64,000 bases of DNA, taken from positions 8,019-72,018 of the forward strand of contig CAZKNH010000005.1 in NCBI GenBank assembly GCA_964553875.1, given 5' to 3'. The translations under genes were made by a program, and so were the position numbers. The first letter of the stretch is position 1; the number at the start of each line of letters is the position of its first letter. This DNA comes from ZC4RG20 sp964553875 (GTDB taxonomy: Bacteria; Pseudomonadota; Gammaproteobacteria; Steroidobacterales; Rariloculaceae). The notes under the pieces are model-generated. The model was not told the origin of the DNA. It did not search any database and worked only from the letters and a program-made list of their open reading frames with translations. Below are positions 9,284 to 18,685 of this stretch, one piece after another.

Positions 9284-9314
9284 TGCCGAAGCCTCCGTGA
9301 TCGGATCGCGAGCG

Positions 9315-10667
9315 TCATTGCGACGCGGCTACGAGATCGTATTGCGAATCGAGCTCGCGCCTGAAGCCGGCGAGGCGCTCTCGAACCGTCGAACGCTCGA
9401 TCTCGAGCCGCGACTCGAGCGCGTCGAGGGCGGCGCGAATCTCCGGCACGTCCGACCGCTCGATGTCGAGGCAGTAACGCTCCTGCCCGAGCTCCCGCAT
9501 CAGATCAACGACCTTCCGATCGTAGGACAGCGCGACCACTGGCGTGCCCGCGAGCTGCGACAGCACGACGCCGTGAAGCCGGCTCGCGACGACGATATCG
9601 AGGTCCGATGCGGCACGCATGAACTCCTCGACCGTCTCCGACGGAGGCACGTCCGGCAAGAGTTCGTCGCCCAACCGCGGCTTCACGAGCTCGAGCAGCT
9701 CCTGGACGGATCGACGGTCCGGGCCGTCGCTCGCGAGCAAGGACACGCGGTAGCCCTTCTCCGCCAGGCCGACCGTCACCTCCGCGAGCCGGTGCAGGTG
9801 CGTCTCGTACGCCGCCGCATCCTTTCTCGGCCAGACTCGCGGATCGCAGTAGGCCATCGGGCTGATGCCGACCCGCCGCGACGCCGGGCCCTGCTTCGTC
9901 GGGCCGCGCGTGAGGCTGAACGCGAGATCGGGCAGCACGGGATCGGCGTCTGCGAGCCGGAATCCCACGTCCCGCATGCGCCGCCGCGATCCTTCGTCGC
10001 GGTAGGACCGATAATGTGCCCATCGCAACGCCGCACGCGTCAGCAAGCGGCTCGCGCGCGACTCGAGCGTGCCGAAACCCACGCTCAGAACCACCACTCG
10101 CCGCCCCAAGAGCCTCGCGAGCAACGTCCACTTCGCGAGCGCGTAAGGGTGTCCCCACGGCCCGCCCCAGTAATCATCGAGCTGCCCGCCGCCCGATACG
10201 ATCAGCGTGTCGACCTGTTTCAGCACCGCGACCGCGCCGCGAACGTGGTCGAGCTCGCGACGGATCATGCCGAGCGCGCCGCTCGGCACGAGCGCGCGCG
10301 CAACACCCGCTATGCACGAGCGCAGCCGACTGCGGCGCGGCGGAGGCGAGACAACGTCGACCCTTCCCCGTGCCCCGCTCTGCGCCGCCCGGGCGTCCGG
10401 GTCGCGATTCTTCGGCACTATTCCGTAACCCGGTAACGATCGGGCGCCAATCGGATAAGCCGGGATGCCGTGACGACGCTCCGTGTCGAGCGGGCGAAGC
10501 GTGATGCCGACGAAGGTCGCGTGCGGGACACGCCGCCGCAGGTTCTCGAGCACGGCTTCCTGAATCGCCGCGTCGCCGAGGTTGCCGTGTCCGCACGGGC
10601 TCAGCAACGCGAACCGGCAAGCGGCCCGGCTCGTCGGGACGGCGTCGGCGCGTATGACCCGGCTCAC
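9315..10667 (-). CDS. Polysaccharide pyruvyl transferase family protein
   Basis: The gene is read from GTG at 10665-10667, overlapping the stop of the ABC ATPase by GTGA; that gives 450 residues. The family marks are FALLSPCGHGNLGDAAIQEAV near residue 18-38, a DTLIVSGGGQLDDYWGG loop, and VVASRLHGVVLSQLAGTPVV near residue 370-390, all typical of the CsaB/WcaK-type fold (PF04230). These enzymes put a pyruvate ketal on a sugar from phosphoenolpyruvate, giving the polymer a negative charge. It sits between the exporter ATPase and a GT2 gene, so it probably decorates the repeat made by this block. Some members of the family act as other sugar-modifying enzymes, so the ketal is not certain. Confidence 0.8.
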   Translation of the reverse strand: MSRVIRADAVPTSRAACRFALLSPCGHGNLGDAAIQEAVLENLRRRVPHATFVGITLRPLDTERRHGIPAYPIGARSLPGYGIVPKNRDPDARAAQSGARGRVDVVSPPPRRSRLRSCIAGVARALVPSGALGMIRRELDHVRGAVAVLKQVDTLIVSGGGQLDDYWGGPWGHPYALAKWTLLARLLGRRVVVLSVGFGTLESRASRLLTRAALRWAHYRSYRDEGSRRRMRDVGFRLADADPVLPDLAFSLTRGPTKQGPASRRVGISPMAYCDPRVWPRKDAAAYETHLHRLAEVTVGLAEKGYRVSLLASDGPDRRSVQELLELVKPRLGDELLPDVPPSETVEEFMRAASDLDIVVASRLHGVVLSQLAGTPVVALSYDRKVVDLMRELGQERYCLDIERSDVPEIRAALDALESRLEIERSTVRERLAGFRRELDSQYDLVAASQ

Positions 10668-11875
10668 GACGCGATCAGCTCGTCGCCCACGATCCGGGGT
10701 TTGCAGGCGATGATCCCCTTCCAGGCCTCCACCGGTGACCCGATGTACAGGGTCGCCGCCGGATCCCAGTAGTCGCAGAACTCTTCCTTGTCGTGCCGAT
10801 AGGCGGATACGCAAATCTGATACGTGCCGGGCCCCATCGCGAGATCGATCTCGTACTCGCACCGGAGCTTGTCACCCGGCTCGAGGTCGTAAGCTCGCCC
10901 GAGCCGACGTGTCGACGTATCGAAGATCACGCGGTAATCCTCGTCCCGGATGTAGAGCGGCAGTGAAAAATCCTTCACCGGCTGGCGCGCCGTGACCTCG
11001 ATGCGGACACGCACCCGCTCGCCGGTATCGAACCTGATCGATTCCCCCCGTTCGCCGGTGACGGTGACGTCGTCGATCGTGACGGCGGTGTTCTCGTCCG
11101 TCTTGCGCTGATTCCGCACGGCGTCCATGTAACCTTTGATGACGCTCGCGGTGGGACCGATCATCAACGTCTTGCCGTGATCGAGCAGCAGCGAGCGCTG
11201 GCAGAGCTCCATGACCGCGCGAAGATTGTGCGATACGAACAGCACGGTCGTGCCGTTGCGAATGATTTCCATCATTCGATTGAGGCACTTCTGCTGGAAA
11301 ACGTGATCGCCGACGCTGAGCACCTCGTCCACGATCATCACGTCGGGATCGACGTGAGCGGCGATCGAAAAGCCGAGGCGCGCATACATTCCCGAGGAGT
11401 AGCGCTTCACCGGCGTGTCGATGAAATCCGCGAGGCCCGAGAACTCGATGATCGCGTCGAGCTTGGAATCGATTTCCCGACGCCGCATGCCGAGGATCGT
11501 GCCGTTCAGGTAGATGTTCTCCCGCCCCGTGAGGTCGGGATGGAATCCGGCGGAGACCTCGATCAGCGCCGACAGCCGGCCGGACACGGTCATCGAGCCC
11601 TTCGTCGGCTTCATGACCCCGCTCAAGATCTTCAGGATCGTGCTCTTGCCGGCGCCGTTGTGGCCGATGATGCCGAAGGCCTCGCCTTTCTGCACCTCGA
11701 AGGACACGTCCTGCAAGGCCCAAAACTCCTGCTTGCCGGTCAGCTCGCCGCGCGCCAGCGGACGGCGCAGCATGCGGCCGATCATGGCCGGAATCTGGTC
11801 CCGCAACGAATCGTGCAGCTCCCCGCGGCGGAACTTCTTGTAAACGTGTTCGAGCCTCAGTGCGACGTCTGACAT
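10664..11875 (-). CDS. wzt: ABC transporter ATP-binding protein, Wzt type
   Basis: A 403-residue ATPase with a GAGG ribosome binding site just upstream of the ATG at 11875. Walker A is GHNGAGKST (71-79), the signature YSSGM (159-163), Walker B VMIVDEVLSVGD (179-190) and the H-loop His216 (FVSHNL). The segment after ~255 is a beta-sandwich-like C-terminal domain (RVRVRIEVTARQPVKDF onward). In Wzt proteins such a domain recognises the non-reducing end of the polymer. It follows the permease with a 12-bp gap, and together they form the inner-membrane exporter for an undecaprenyl-linked polysaccharide. Confidence 0.9.
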   Translation of the reverse strand: MSDVALRLEHVYKKFRRGELHDSLRDQIPAMIGRMLRRPLARGELTGKQEFWALQDVSFEVQKGEAFGIIGHNGAGKSTILKILSGVMKPTKGSMTVSGRLSALIEVSAGFHPDLTGRENIYLNGTILGMRRREIDSKLDAIIEFSGLADFIDTPVKRYSSGMYARLGFSIAAHVDPDVMIVDEVLSVGDHVFQQKCLNRMMEIIRNGTTVLFVSHNLRAVMELCQRSLLLDHGKTLMIGPTASVIKGYMDAVRNQRKTDENTAVTIDDVTVTGERGESIRFDTGERVRVRIEVTARQPVKDFSLPLYIRDEDYRVIFDTSTRRLGRAYDLEPGDKLRCEYEIDLAMGPGTYQICVSAYRHDKEEFCDYWDPAATLYIGSPVEAWKGIIACKPRIVGDELIAS

Positions 11876-11887
11876 GGAACCTCGAAG

Positions 11888-12673
11888 CTAGATTCTCTCG
11901 GCGAAGGCCGGCTCGACGCGCTTGAAGAAGCGAAAGCCGAAAAACAGCAAAGCGAGACCTACGGCGGCGCTATAGCCCAGCCAAGGGAGATCCGGCGCTC
12001 GCCCCCTTACGATGACGAACTCGACGCTTTCGAGCACCGGAGCGACCGGATTGAGCAGAATGAACTCGCGTGCGTCCCCGACCATGTCGGTCGTATAGAG
12101 CACGGGCGTGAAGAAGATGCCGAAGGTGAGGAACACCTCGACGATGTACTTCACGTCCCTGAAGAAGAGACTGGCCGCCGATACGAAGAAGCCGATGCCG
12201 AGGCAAAGCGAAACCAGCACGACGAGAAGCACTGGCAGCCACAGCACCTGCAGCCCGACTTCGAGCCCCGCGAGCGTCAGGGCCACCGTGAGCGCGGCGG
12301 ACGCGACCATGAAGTCGAACATGTTCGAGATGACCGTCGAGATCGGGAATATCTCCCTGGGAAAGTAGATTTTCGTCACCAGGTTCGCATTACCGATCAG
12401 GCACGAGGTCGAAAAGCGCACCGTCGAGACGAAGAACGCCCAGGGCACGGATTTCACTGCCACCGCTGCAATGTCGGTCATCCTGAGCGGCGTATTCGAC
12501 AGGACCGAGTACCCGTATCGCACGATGACGCCGGCAAGCACGATCAGCATGGGCATCAGCAACGCCCACAGGAATCCCATGACCGACTGCTTGTACTTGA
12601 TCCGGATGTCGCGATACGCGAGCGTCCACAACAATTCCCTGTACTGGACGAGATCGGCGAGTGCCTGCCGCAT
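11888..12673 (-). CDS. wzm: ABC-2 type polysaccharide permease, Wzm type
   Basis: The protein is 261 residues with six predicted membrane spans (for example WALLMPMLIVLAGVIV, VLWLPVLLVVLVSLCLGIGFF and YSAAVGLALLFFGFRFF). The N-terminal helix YRELLWTLAYRDIRIKYKQSVMG is the amphipathic coupling helix typical of ABC-2 polysaccharide exporters, and VKYIVEVFLTFGIFFTPVLY is the conserved core span pair. An AGGA lies 9 bp before the ATG. It partners with the ATPase 12 bp downstream. Upstream there is a 130-bp gap, then the UDP-glucuronate decarboxylase gene. Confidence 0.9.
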   Translation of the reverse strand: MRQALADLVQYRELLWTLAYRDIRIKYKQSVMGFLWALLMPMLIVLAGVIVRYGYSVLSNTPLRMTDIAAVAVKSVPWAFFVSTVRFSTSCLIGNANLVTKIYFPREIFPISTVISNMFDFMVASAALTVALTLAGLEVGLQVLWLPVLLVVLVSLCLGIGFFVSAASLFFRDVKYIVEVFLTFGIFFTPVLYTTDMVGDAREFILLNPVAPVLESVEFVIVRGRAPDLPWLGYSAAVGLALLFFGFRFFKRVEPAFAERI

Positions 12674-12803
12674 CGATGGATCCTACTCGCCTAGCCGGAA
12701 ACCGGTCGGGCTAGGACGACGCAAAGCAAATCGGGTGCCGCGGCCGGGAACCCGCGGCTCACATGGGCCGACGGACGAGACGAGACTGGTCGGAACCATG
12801 CCG

Positions 12804-13787
12804 TCATGACGCCGTGGACCACGCCTTCTCCGTCTTCCCGGACAGCAGGTTGTCGAAGTAGGCGATCGTCGGCGGCAGACCTTCGCGAAGCGGCGTCACG
12901 GCTTTCCATCCGAGCTGCGTCTCCGCGAGCGTGGTATCGGGCTTGCGCTGCCGCGGATCATCCGACGGCAGCGGCCTGCGCACGATCTTCGAGCGTGAGT
13001 TCGTGAGCTCCAGCACCAGCTCGGCCAGCTCTGCGATCGTGAACTCGGTCCCGTTCCCGAGGTTCACCGGCCCAGTGAACTCGTCCGGGGAATCCATCAG
13101 CCGCAAGAAGCCCTCGATCAGATCCGAAACATAGCAGAAAGATCGGGTTTGCGAACCGTCGCCGTAGATCGTGATCGGCTCGTTGGTCAGGGCCTGCACG
13201 ATGAAGTTGGAGACGACCCGTCCATCGTTCGGGTGCATCCTCGGCCCGTAGGTGTTGAAGATCCGGGCCACCTTGATGCGCAGGCGATGCTGGCGGTGGT
13301 AGTCGAAAAACAGTGTTTCCGCGCAACGTTTACCCTCGTCGTAGCACGAGCGCAGGCCGATCGGGTTCACGTGCCCCCAATACGTCTCCGGCTGCGGGTG
13401 CACTTCCGGGTCGCCGTAGACCTCGCTGGTCGACGCCTGAAAGATCTTCGCCTTCAAGCGCTTGGCCAGCCCCAGCATGTTGATCGAGCCGTGCACGCTC
13501 GTCTTCGTGGTTTGCACGGGATCGTTCTGATAGTGGATCGGCGATGCGGGGCACGCGAGATTGAAGATCTCGTCGACTTCGACGTACAGAGGAAACGTGA
13601 TGTCGTGGCGCATCAGCTCGAACCTCGGATTGTCGAGCAGGTGCGCGACGTTACGCTTCGTTCCCGTGTAAAAGTTGTCGACGCAAAGCACGTCCCGCCC
13701 CATGGCAAGCAACCGCTCGCACAGGTGAGAGCCTAGAAAGCCCGCGCCACCGGTAACAAGCACCCTGATAACGGTTGGATCCTTCAC
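12804..13787 (-). CDS. UDP-glucuronate decarboxylase (UDP-xylose synthase) family
   Basis: A short-chain NAD-dependent sugar epimerase/dehydratase. From the GTG at 13787 it is 327 residues, with the Rossmann motif TGGAGFLGSHLCERL at 12-26 and the catalytic Tyr149-x3-Lys153 (CYDEGK). The substrate loop NLACPASPIHYQNDPVQTTKT and the VARIFNTYGPRMHPNDGRVVSNF segment are characteristic of UDP-glucuronate decarboxylases, which make UDP-xylose from UDP-GlcA. UDP-GlcA would come from the dehydrogenase at 54028-55383. The start is uncertain: there is no strong ribosome binding site and the GTG at 13763 is also possible. It is the first gene of the leftward run. Confidence 0.85.
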   Translation of the reverse strand: MKDPTVIRVLVTGGAGFLGSHLCERLLAMGRDVLCVDNFYTGTKRNVAHLLDNPRFELMRHDITFPLYVEVDEIFNLACPASPIHYQNDPVQTTKTSVHGSINMLGLAKRLKAKIFQASTSEVYGDPEVHPQPETYWGHVNPIGLRSCYDEGKRCAETLFFDYHRQHRLRIKVARIFNTYGPRMHPNDGRVVSNFIVQALTNEPITIYGDGSQTRSFCYVSDLIEGFLRLMDSPDEFTGPVNLGNGTEFTIAELAELVLELTNSRSKIVRRPLPSDDPRQRKPDTTLAETQLGWKAVTPLREGLPPTIAYFDNLLSGKTEKAWSTAS

Positions 13788-14208
13788 GTTCTGGCCGCTC
13801 TGATTAGGTTGTTGTGGGCTGTCAGCAGCGCGACGGCCGACAGCGCGGTCGTTGTACCTGGCTGGCGTCAGATTATGCCAGATGGCGGCTGACGGAATTG
13901 TGATACGCATCCCTGCGCGCGCACCTCGACGAACGCGTCTGCAATCGGTCGAAGGCTGCTCGGACGGGAGTAAGCTTGCACGGTTCACGTTTCCACGCTC
14001 GCCTGCTTCGAGCCTCTCGTTCCGATGATAGAATCGCCGGGCAAAAACGCGTGCGAGGCATCCCGTTCCCCCTGCATGGCAAGCGCCCGGGTAGCGGTAA
14101 CGGCCTGAGCACGCGGCCAGGCCCCAGGGGCCGAATGGCAAGCACCGGCCTCGCAGCGCATTGCGCCGGCGAGCTGGCGACGCTTCCCTGACAAGAAGAG
14201 CCAACAGA
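13788..14208. promoter_or_regulatory. Divergent intergenic control region
   Basis: These 421 bases separate the leftward run (starting at 13787) from the rightward run (starting at 14209) and must hold promoters for both, although I cannot place them firmly. A weak candidate for the rightward operon is TTCGAG at 14007-14012 and TAGAAT at 14029-14034 with a 16-bp spacer, about 175 bp ahead of the ATG. No open frame here looks like a gene. Confidence 0.35.
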
Positions 14209-16146
14209 ATGTGCGGGATCACCGGTATCGTCGATCTTCGCGGTCAGCGGCCGATCGACGAGCGGACGCTGCGCCGAATGAACGCTGCGTTGACCCACCG
14301 AGGACCGGATGGAGACGGATTCCATGTCGAACCCGGTGTCGGCTTGGGTCACCGCCGGCTTTCGATCATCGATCTGGCCGGCGGCGCACAACCCCTCTAC
14401 AACGAAGACCGTTCCGTCGTCGTCACCTACAACGGCGAAATCTACAACTACCGCGAGCTCGTCACGGAGCTGACTGCGCTCGGCCACCGCTTCAGTACCC
14501 ACTGCGACACCGAGGTCATAGTCCACGGGTGGGAAGAATGGGGCGTCCGTTGCCTCGATCGGTTCAACGGCATGTTCGCGTTCGCCTTGTGGGACCGGCG
14601 CAACCAGGTGCTGTTCCTCGCACGCGATCGACTCGGCATCAAGCCGCTTCACTACTCGTTCCTCGCGGACGGCTCGATCGTGTTCGGCTCGGAGCTCAAA
14701 GCCGTCACGGCGCATCCCGGCGTCGATCGGAAGCTCGACGCCAAGGCCATCGAGGAATTCTTCGCCTTCGGCTACTCGGCGGATCCGCGCAGCGTCTACG
14801 AGCACGTGAAGAAGCTCGAAGCGGGCACGTACCTGCTGCTCCGGCGCGGCGAGCTGCCGAAACCCGCCGTCCGCTACTGGGACGTGGCGCTCGATCGCCC
14901 GGCCGCCGTGAACGATGTTTCCCCCGATGTGCTCGAGGAGCTTCGCTCGCGGCTGAAGGCCGCGGTGGGCCGGCAGCTGGTCTCGGACGTTCCGCTCGGA
15001 GCGTTCCTCTCCGGCGGCATCGACTCGAGCGCCGTCGTGGCGATGATGCGCGAGCTGATCCCCGGATCCATCCTGACGTGCTCGATCGGGTTCCGCGAGC
15101 CTCAGTACGACGAATCGAGGCACGCGAACCTCGTCGCGCAGCTCAAGCGCACGGATCACAAGTCGGAGGTCGTCGAAGCCTCGGATTACACCCTGCTCGA
15201 TCGGCTGGTCGGCATCTATGACGAACCTTATGCCGACAGCTCCGCGATCCCGACGTACCGCGTCTGCGAGCTCGCGCGCCGCCATGTCACGGTCGCGCTC
15301 TCCGGAGACGGCGGCGACGAAAGCTTCATCGGCTATCGGCGCTACAGGCTTTTCTCTGCCGAGGAGCGGCTGCGCGCGCTGCTGCCCGCGCCGTTGCGGC
15401 GGGCCGTGTTCGGCCCCCTCGGCGAGATCTATCCGAAGCTCGATTGGGCACCGCGAGTCTTTCGAGGCAAGTCGACGTTCCAGGCGCTCGCCCGCGAGTC
15501 CCTGGACGCTTACCTGCACGCCGTATCGATCTTCCCGGAGGCGAACCGCGTAGAGCTCTACTCCGAGCGTTTCCTGTCGGAGCTGCAGGGTTACCGAGCG
15601 CGCGAGGTCTTCAAACGGTACCTGCGCGACAAGGAATTCCCGGACAGCCTGCGAATGGTTCAGTACCTCGATTTCAAGACCTATCTGCCGTGCGACATCC
15701 TGACGAAGGTGGATCGGGCTAGCATGGCCCATAGCCTCGAGGTCCGCGTACCGCTGCTCGATCACGAGTTCGTGAGCTGGGTCGCCGGACTCGGGACGCG
15801 CACGAAGCTGAAAGGCGGCGACGGCAAGCACATACTCAAGCAGGCCCTACGCCCGGTCCTCCCGGACGACGTGCTGTACCGGCGTAAGATGGGCTTCGCA
15901 GTTCCGATCGACGTGTGGTTCCGCGGGCCCCTGCGCCAGCACGTCGCGGCGACGGTTACCGGACCGCGCCTCAAGGAATGCGGGCTGTTCAAGCCGGAGC
16001 AGCTCGATCGCCTCGTCAGCGAGCATCGATCGGGCCGCCGGAATCACAAGCCCATTTTGTGGTCGCTGCTGATGTTCGACGGCTTCCTGCAGGCGCAGCA
16101 GCAATCGCCGGAGATGCCAGAGCAGTGCGCGGCGGCGAACGCATAG
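14209..16146 (+). CDS. Asparagine-synthase-like amidotransferase, XrtA/EPS type
   Basis: The ATG at 14209 places the nucleophile Cys at position 2 (MCGITGIVDL), as glutamine amidotransferase class II requires once Met is removed. The N-terminal glutaminase domain has the RGPDGDG and YNGEIYNYREL motifs. The synthetase domain carries the PP-loop LSGGIDSS at 267-274 and LSGDGGDESFIGYRRY. The protein is 645 residues, the same length as the paralogue at 41275-43212. Members found in polysaccharide loci are thought to amidate carboxylated sugars such as uronic acids, not to make asparagine. That fits the two uronate-forming dehydrogenases in the window. It heads the rightward operon. Confidence 0.85.
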   Translation: MCGITGIVDLRGQRPIDERTLRRMNAALTHRGPDGDGFHVEPGVGLGHRRLSIIDLAGGAQPLYNEDRSVVVTYNGEIYNYRELVTELTALGHRFSTHCDTEVIVHGWEEWGVRCLDRFNGMFAFALWDRRNQVLFLARDRLGIKPLHYSFLADGSIVFGSELKAVTAHPGVDRKLDAKAIEEFFAFGYSADPRSVYEHVKKLEAGTYLLLRRGELPKPAVRYWDVALDRPAAVNDVSPDVLEELRSRLKAAVGRQLVSDVPLGAFLSGGIDSSAVVAMMRELIPGSILTCSIGFREPQYDESRHANLVAQLKRTDHKSEVVEASDYTLLDRLVGIYDEPYADSSAIPTYRVCELARRHVTVALSGDGGDESFIGYRRYRLFSAEERLRALLPAPLRRAVFGPLGEIYPKLDWAPRVFRGKSTFQALARESLDAYLHAVSIFPEANRVELYSERFLSELQGYRAREVFKRYLRDKEFPDSLRMVQYLDFKTYLPCDILTKVDRASMAHSLEVRVPLLDHEFVSWVAGLGTRTKLKGGDGKHILKQALRPVLPDDVLYRRKMGFAVPIDVWFRGPLRQHVAATVTGPRLKECGLFKPEQLDRLVSEHRSGRRNHKPILWSLLMFDGFLQAQQQSPEMPEQCAAANA

Positions 16147-17372
16147 TCAGCGTCTGCCGCTGGCTGCCGTCGCCGGACGATCCGATCGCGGGCTTGTTCG
16201 TCCAAAGGCGGCTCGAGGCGCTCGGCAAACTGGCCGACGTCGAGGTGCTCCAGCCGATACCGTACTTCCCGGGGCTCCGACGCATCCCCGCGTGGGCGAC
16301 GGCGCGAACGCGCCGCTCGGGCGGGCTCGAGATCCATCATCGGCCGATGTTCTACATCCCGAAGGTGCTGAAATCCCTCGACGGCTACTGGTTGTACCGC
16401 TCGATTCGAGACGCCGTCCGCCGGGCTCACGCGGAGCGGCGGATCGACGCGATCGACGCCCACTTCGGCTATCCGGACGGCGTCGGCGCCGGGCGGGCCG
16501 CGCGCAGCCTCGGCATCCCCTACTTCATCACGTTCCGCGGCCTCGAGGCGGACTACGTGGACGATCCACAGATCGCGCCGCAGATCCGAGACGCCGTCAC
16601 ACACGCCGCCGGCTGCGTCTGCGTCGCTCACTTCTTGCGTGACGTCGCGCTTCGCTACGGCGCCGAGCCGCGCCGTATCGGCGTGATTCACAACGCGGTC
16701 GACCGGGCGCTCTTCAAGCCGGGGGACCGCGCGGAAGCACGCGCGGCGCTCTCGATCGAGCCCGACTGCAAGCTCGTCGTCTCCGTCGGGAACCTGCTCG
16801 CGGTCAAAGGTCACCGGACACTGATCGCTGCATTCGCAGCGGTCCGCGCACGCATGCCGACCGCTCGCCTCGCGATCATCGGCGGCGCCGCTCACGAGCC
16901 CGACCACCCCGCGAAGCTCGCGGAGCAGGTGCGCGCGCTCGGGCTCGGCGATGCCGTGACCTTCGTCGGCAAGCTTCCGCCGCCCGAGGTCGTGCGGTGG
17001 CTTCGTGCCGCGGATGCGTTCGCGCTCGCGTCGCGCCGCGAAGGTTGCTGCAACGCCGTGCTCGAAGCGCTCGCGACCGGCGTGCCGGTCGTCGCGACGT
17101 CGGTCGGCGACAATCCGTACTTCGTCCAGGACGGCGCGAACGGCCATCTCGTGCCGGTGGATGACGTCGACGCGTTTGCCGCCGCGCTCGAGGCGGCTTT
17201 GGCGCGCGAGAGCTGGGACCCCGCCCGCATCTCCGCATCGCTGCGCGCCGGAGACTGGTCCGAAGTCGCGATACAGGTCTTGGACTTCTTCCGCGAACGC
17301 CTTCAGGATCTCGCACTGGACCGGCCGATGGCCGGCACCGGTCTGCCAGCACATCACGGACATCAGCGATGA
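16125..17372 (+). CDS. Glycosyltransferase family 4
   Basis: The chosen start is a GTG at 16125, inside the last 22 bases of the amidotransferase gene, giving 415 residues. The opening GGERIVSVCRWLPSPDDPIAGLF is the GT-B acceptor domain. The donor domain shows VVSVGNLLAVKGHRTLIAAF, LAIIGGAAHEPDH and the E-x7-E motif REGCCNAVLEALATGVPVVAT. Its downstream end overlaps the dehydrogenase start by four bases (ATGA). It is likely a cytoplasmic-face transferase; the sugar is unknown. The start lacks a strong ribosome binding site and rests on coupling to the upstream gene. Confidence 0.85.
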   Translation: MRGGERIVSVCRWLPSPDDPIAGLFVQRRLEALGKLADVEVLQPIPYFPGLRRIPAWATARTRRSGGLEIHHRPMFYIPKVLKSLDGYWLYRSIRDAVRRAHAERRIDAIDAHFGYPDGVGAGRAARSLGIPYFITFRGLEADYVDDPQIAPQIRDAVTHAAGCVCVAHFLRDVALRYGAEPRRIGVIHNAVDRALFKPGDRAEARAALSIEPDCKLVVSVGNLLAVKGHRTLIAAFAAVRARMPTARLAIIGGAAHEPDHPAKLAEQVRALGLGDAVTFVGKLPPPEVVRWLRAADAFALASRREGCCNAVLEALATGVPVVATSVGDNPYFVQDGANGHLVPVDDVDAFAAALEAALARESWDPARISASLRAGDWSEVAIQVLDFFRERLQDLALDRPMAGTGLPAHHGHQR

Positions 17373-18685
17373 AAGTTTGCGTAATCGGTCTCGGCTACGT
17401 CGGAGCGGTGACGGCCGCCTGCCTCGCGCGCGACGGACACGAGGTGTTGGGAATCGATCGCGATCCGGTCAAGCTCGAGCTCCTCTCGAAGGGCCTCGCG
17501 CCCGTGATCGAGGACAAGATCGGCGAGATTACGCGGCAAGCGGCCGACAGCGGCAGACTGAAGGTCGCGAGCTCGGTCGACGGCGCGGCGACCGAGTGCG
17601 ATCTGATCTTCGTATGCGTCGGTACTCCCTCGCTCAGGAACGGCGAGCAGGACTTGTCTGCGGTGCGGCGGGTCGCCGAGGAGCTCGGCGTCGCGTTGCG
17701 CACGGCGGCGGGCTATCCGGTCATCGTTCTGCGCTCGACGGTCTACCCCGGCACCACGGAGGACGTCGTATGCCCCATTCTGGAGGAGAACTCCGGGATG
17801 CGTGCGGGCGTCGACTTCGGCGTGTGCTTCCAGCCGGAGTTCCTTCGCGAGGGCTCGTCCGTCGACGATTTTTACAATCCGCCGTTCACGATAGTCGGCA
17901 GCGCCACGGCGCGCGCCACCGAGAAGGTCCGGGAGCTGTTCGGCAAGTTCCCCGCGCCGTTCTTCGAGACCACTTACCGGGTCGCGGAGATGCTGAAGCT
18001 CACCTGCAACGTCTTCCATGCGCTCAAGATTTCGTTCGCGAACGAGATCGGGCGTCTGAGCCAGAGCCTCGGCGTCGATGCGCGGGACGTCATGCGGCTC
18101 GTTTGCCAGGACACGAGCCTCAACATCTCGCCCGCCTATCTGCGCCCCGGCTTCGCGTTCGGCGGCTCGTGCCTGCCGAAGGACCTGCGCGCGATTCTCC
18201 ACCTCGCGAGAACCAGCGACGTGCAGTTGCCGATGCTGAGCGCAGTCGTGCAGACGAACGAGCTGCACATCGACCACGCCGCGCAGATGGTGATGGACGC
18301 GGGCTCCCGCAAGGTCGGCATGATCGGCCTGTCGTTCAAGCCCGGCACGGACGATCTGCGCGAGAGCCCGTTGGTGAGCCTCGCGGAGCGGCTGATCGGC
18401 AAGGGCTACGACCTGCGCATCTTCGACCCGGCCGTGAACCTTTCTCGCCTCATCGGCGCCAACAAGCGCTTCATCGAGGAAACGATTCCGCACATCGAGT
18501 CGCTGCTCGTGGCGGACATCGACGCGGTGCTCGAGCACTGCGACGTGCTCGTCGTCGGGCAAAAGCACGAACGGTTGCAGGCGCTCCTCGCCCGGCACGG
18601 CGAGCGCCTGCGCCGCGTCGTCGATCTCGTCGGGCTGCCCCGCGAGTCGCTCGGGACGATCGCTATCGTCGGGGCCTGCTGGTGA
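17369..18685 (+). CDS. GDP-mannose 6-dehydrogenase-like nucleotide-sugar dehydrogenase
   Basis: A 438-residue UDP-glucose/GDP-mannose dehydrogenase family enzyme. It has the NAD motif GLGYVG at 7-12, FQPEFLREGSSVDDF, a central helix NVFHALKISFANEIG, and the catalytic Cys268 in GGSCLPKDLRA. Cys268 has the same number as the catalytic Cys of Pseudomonas AlgD, and PGFAFGGSCLPKD plus LVCQDTSLNISPAYLRP resemble AlgD much more than Ugd. It is therefore likely to oxidise GDP-mannose to GDP-mannuronate, fed by the guanylyltransferase at 57376-58530. A UDP-HexNAc substrate cannot be excluded. The ATG overlaps the preceding stop. Confidence 0.8.
   Translation: MKVCVIGLGYVGAVTAACLARDGHEVLGIDRDPVKLELLSKGLAPVIEDKIGEITRQAADSGRLKVASSVDGAATECDLIFVCVGTPSLRNGEQDLSAVRRVAEELGVALRTAAGYPVIVLRSTVYPGTTEDVVCPILEENSGMRAGVDFGVCFQPEFLREGSSVDDFYNPPFTIVGSATARATEKVRELFGKFPAPFFETTYRVAEMLKLTCNVFHALKISFANEIGRLSQSLGVDARDVMRLVCQDTSLNISPAYLRPGFAFGGSCLPKDLRAILHLARTSDVQLPMLSAVVQTNELHIDHAAQMVMDAGSRKVGMIGLSFKPGTDDLRESPLVSLAERLIGKGYDLRIFDPAVNLSRLIGANKRFIEETIPHIESLLVADIDAVLEHCDVLVVGQKHERLQALLARHGERLRRVVDLVGLPRESLGTIAIVGACW

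Noticed and set aside
14085..14110. JUMPstart/ops-like GGGTAGCGGTAACG sequence ahead of the rightward operon
   Set aside because: It lacks the full GGCGGTAGCGT core and conserved spacing, so I do not call an RfaH site.
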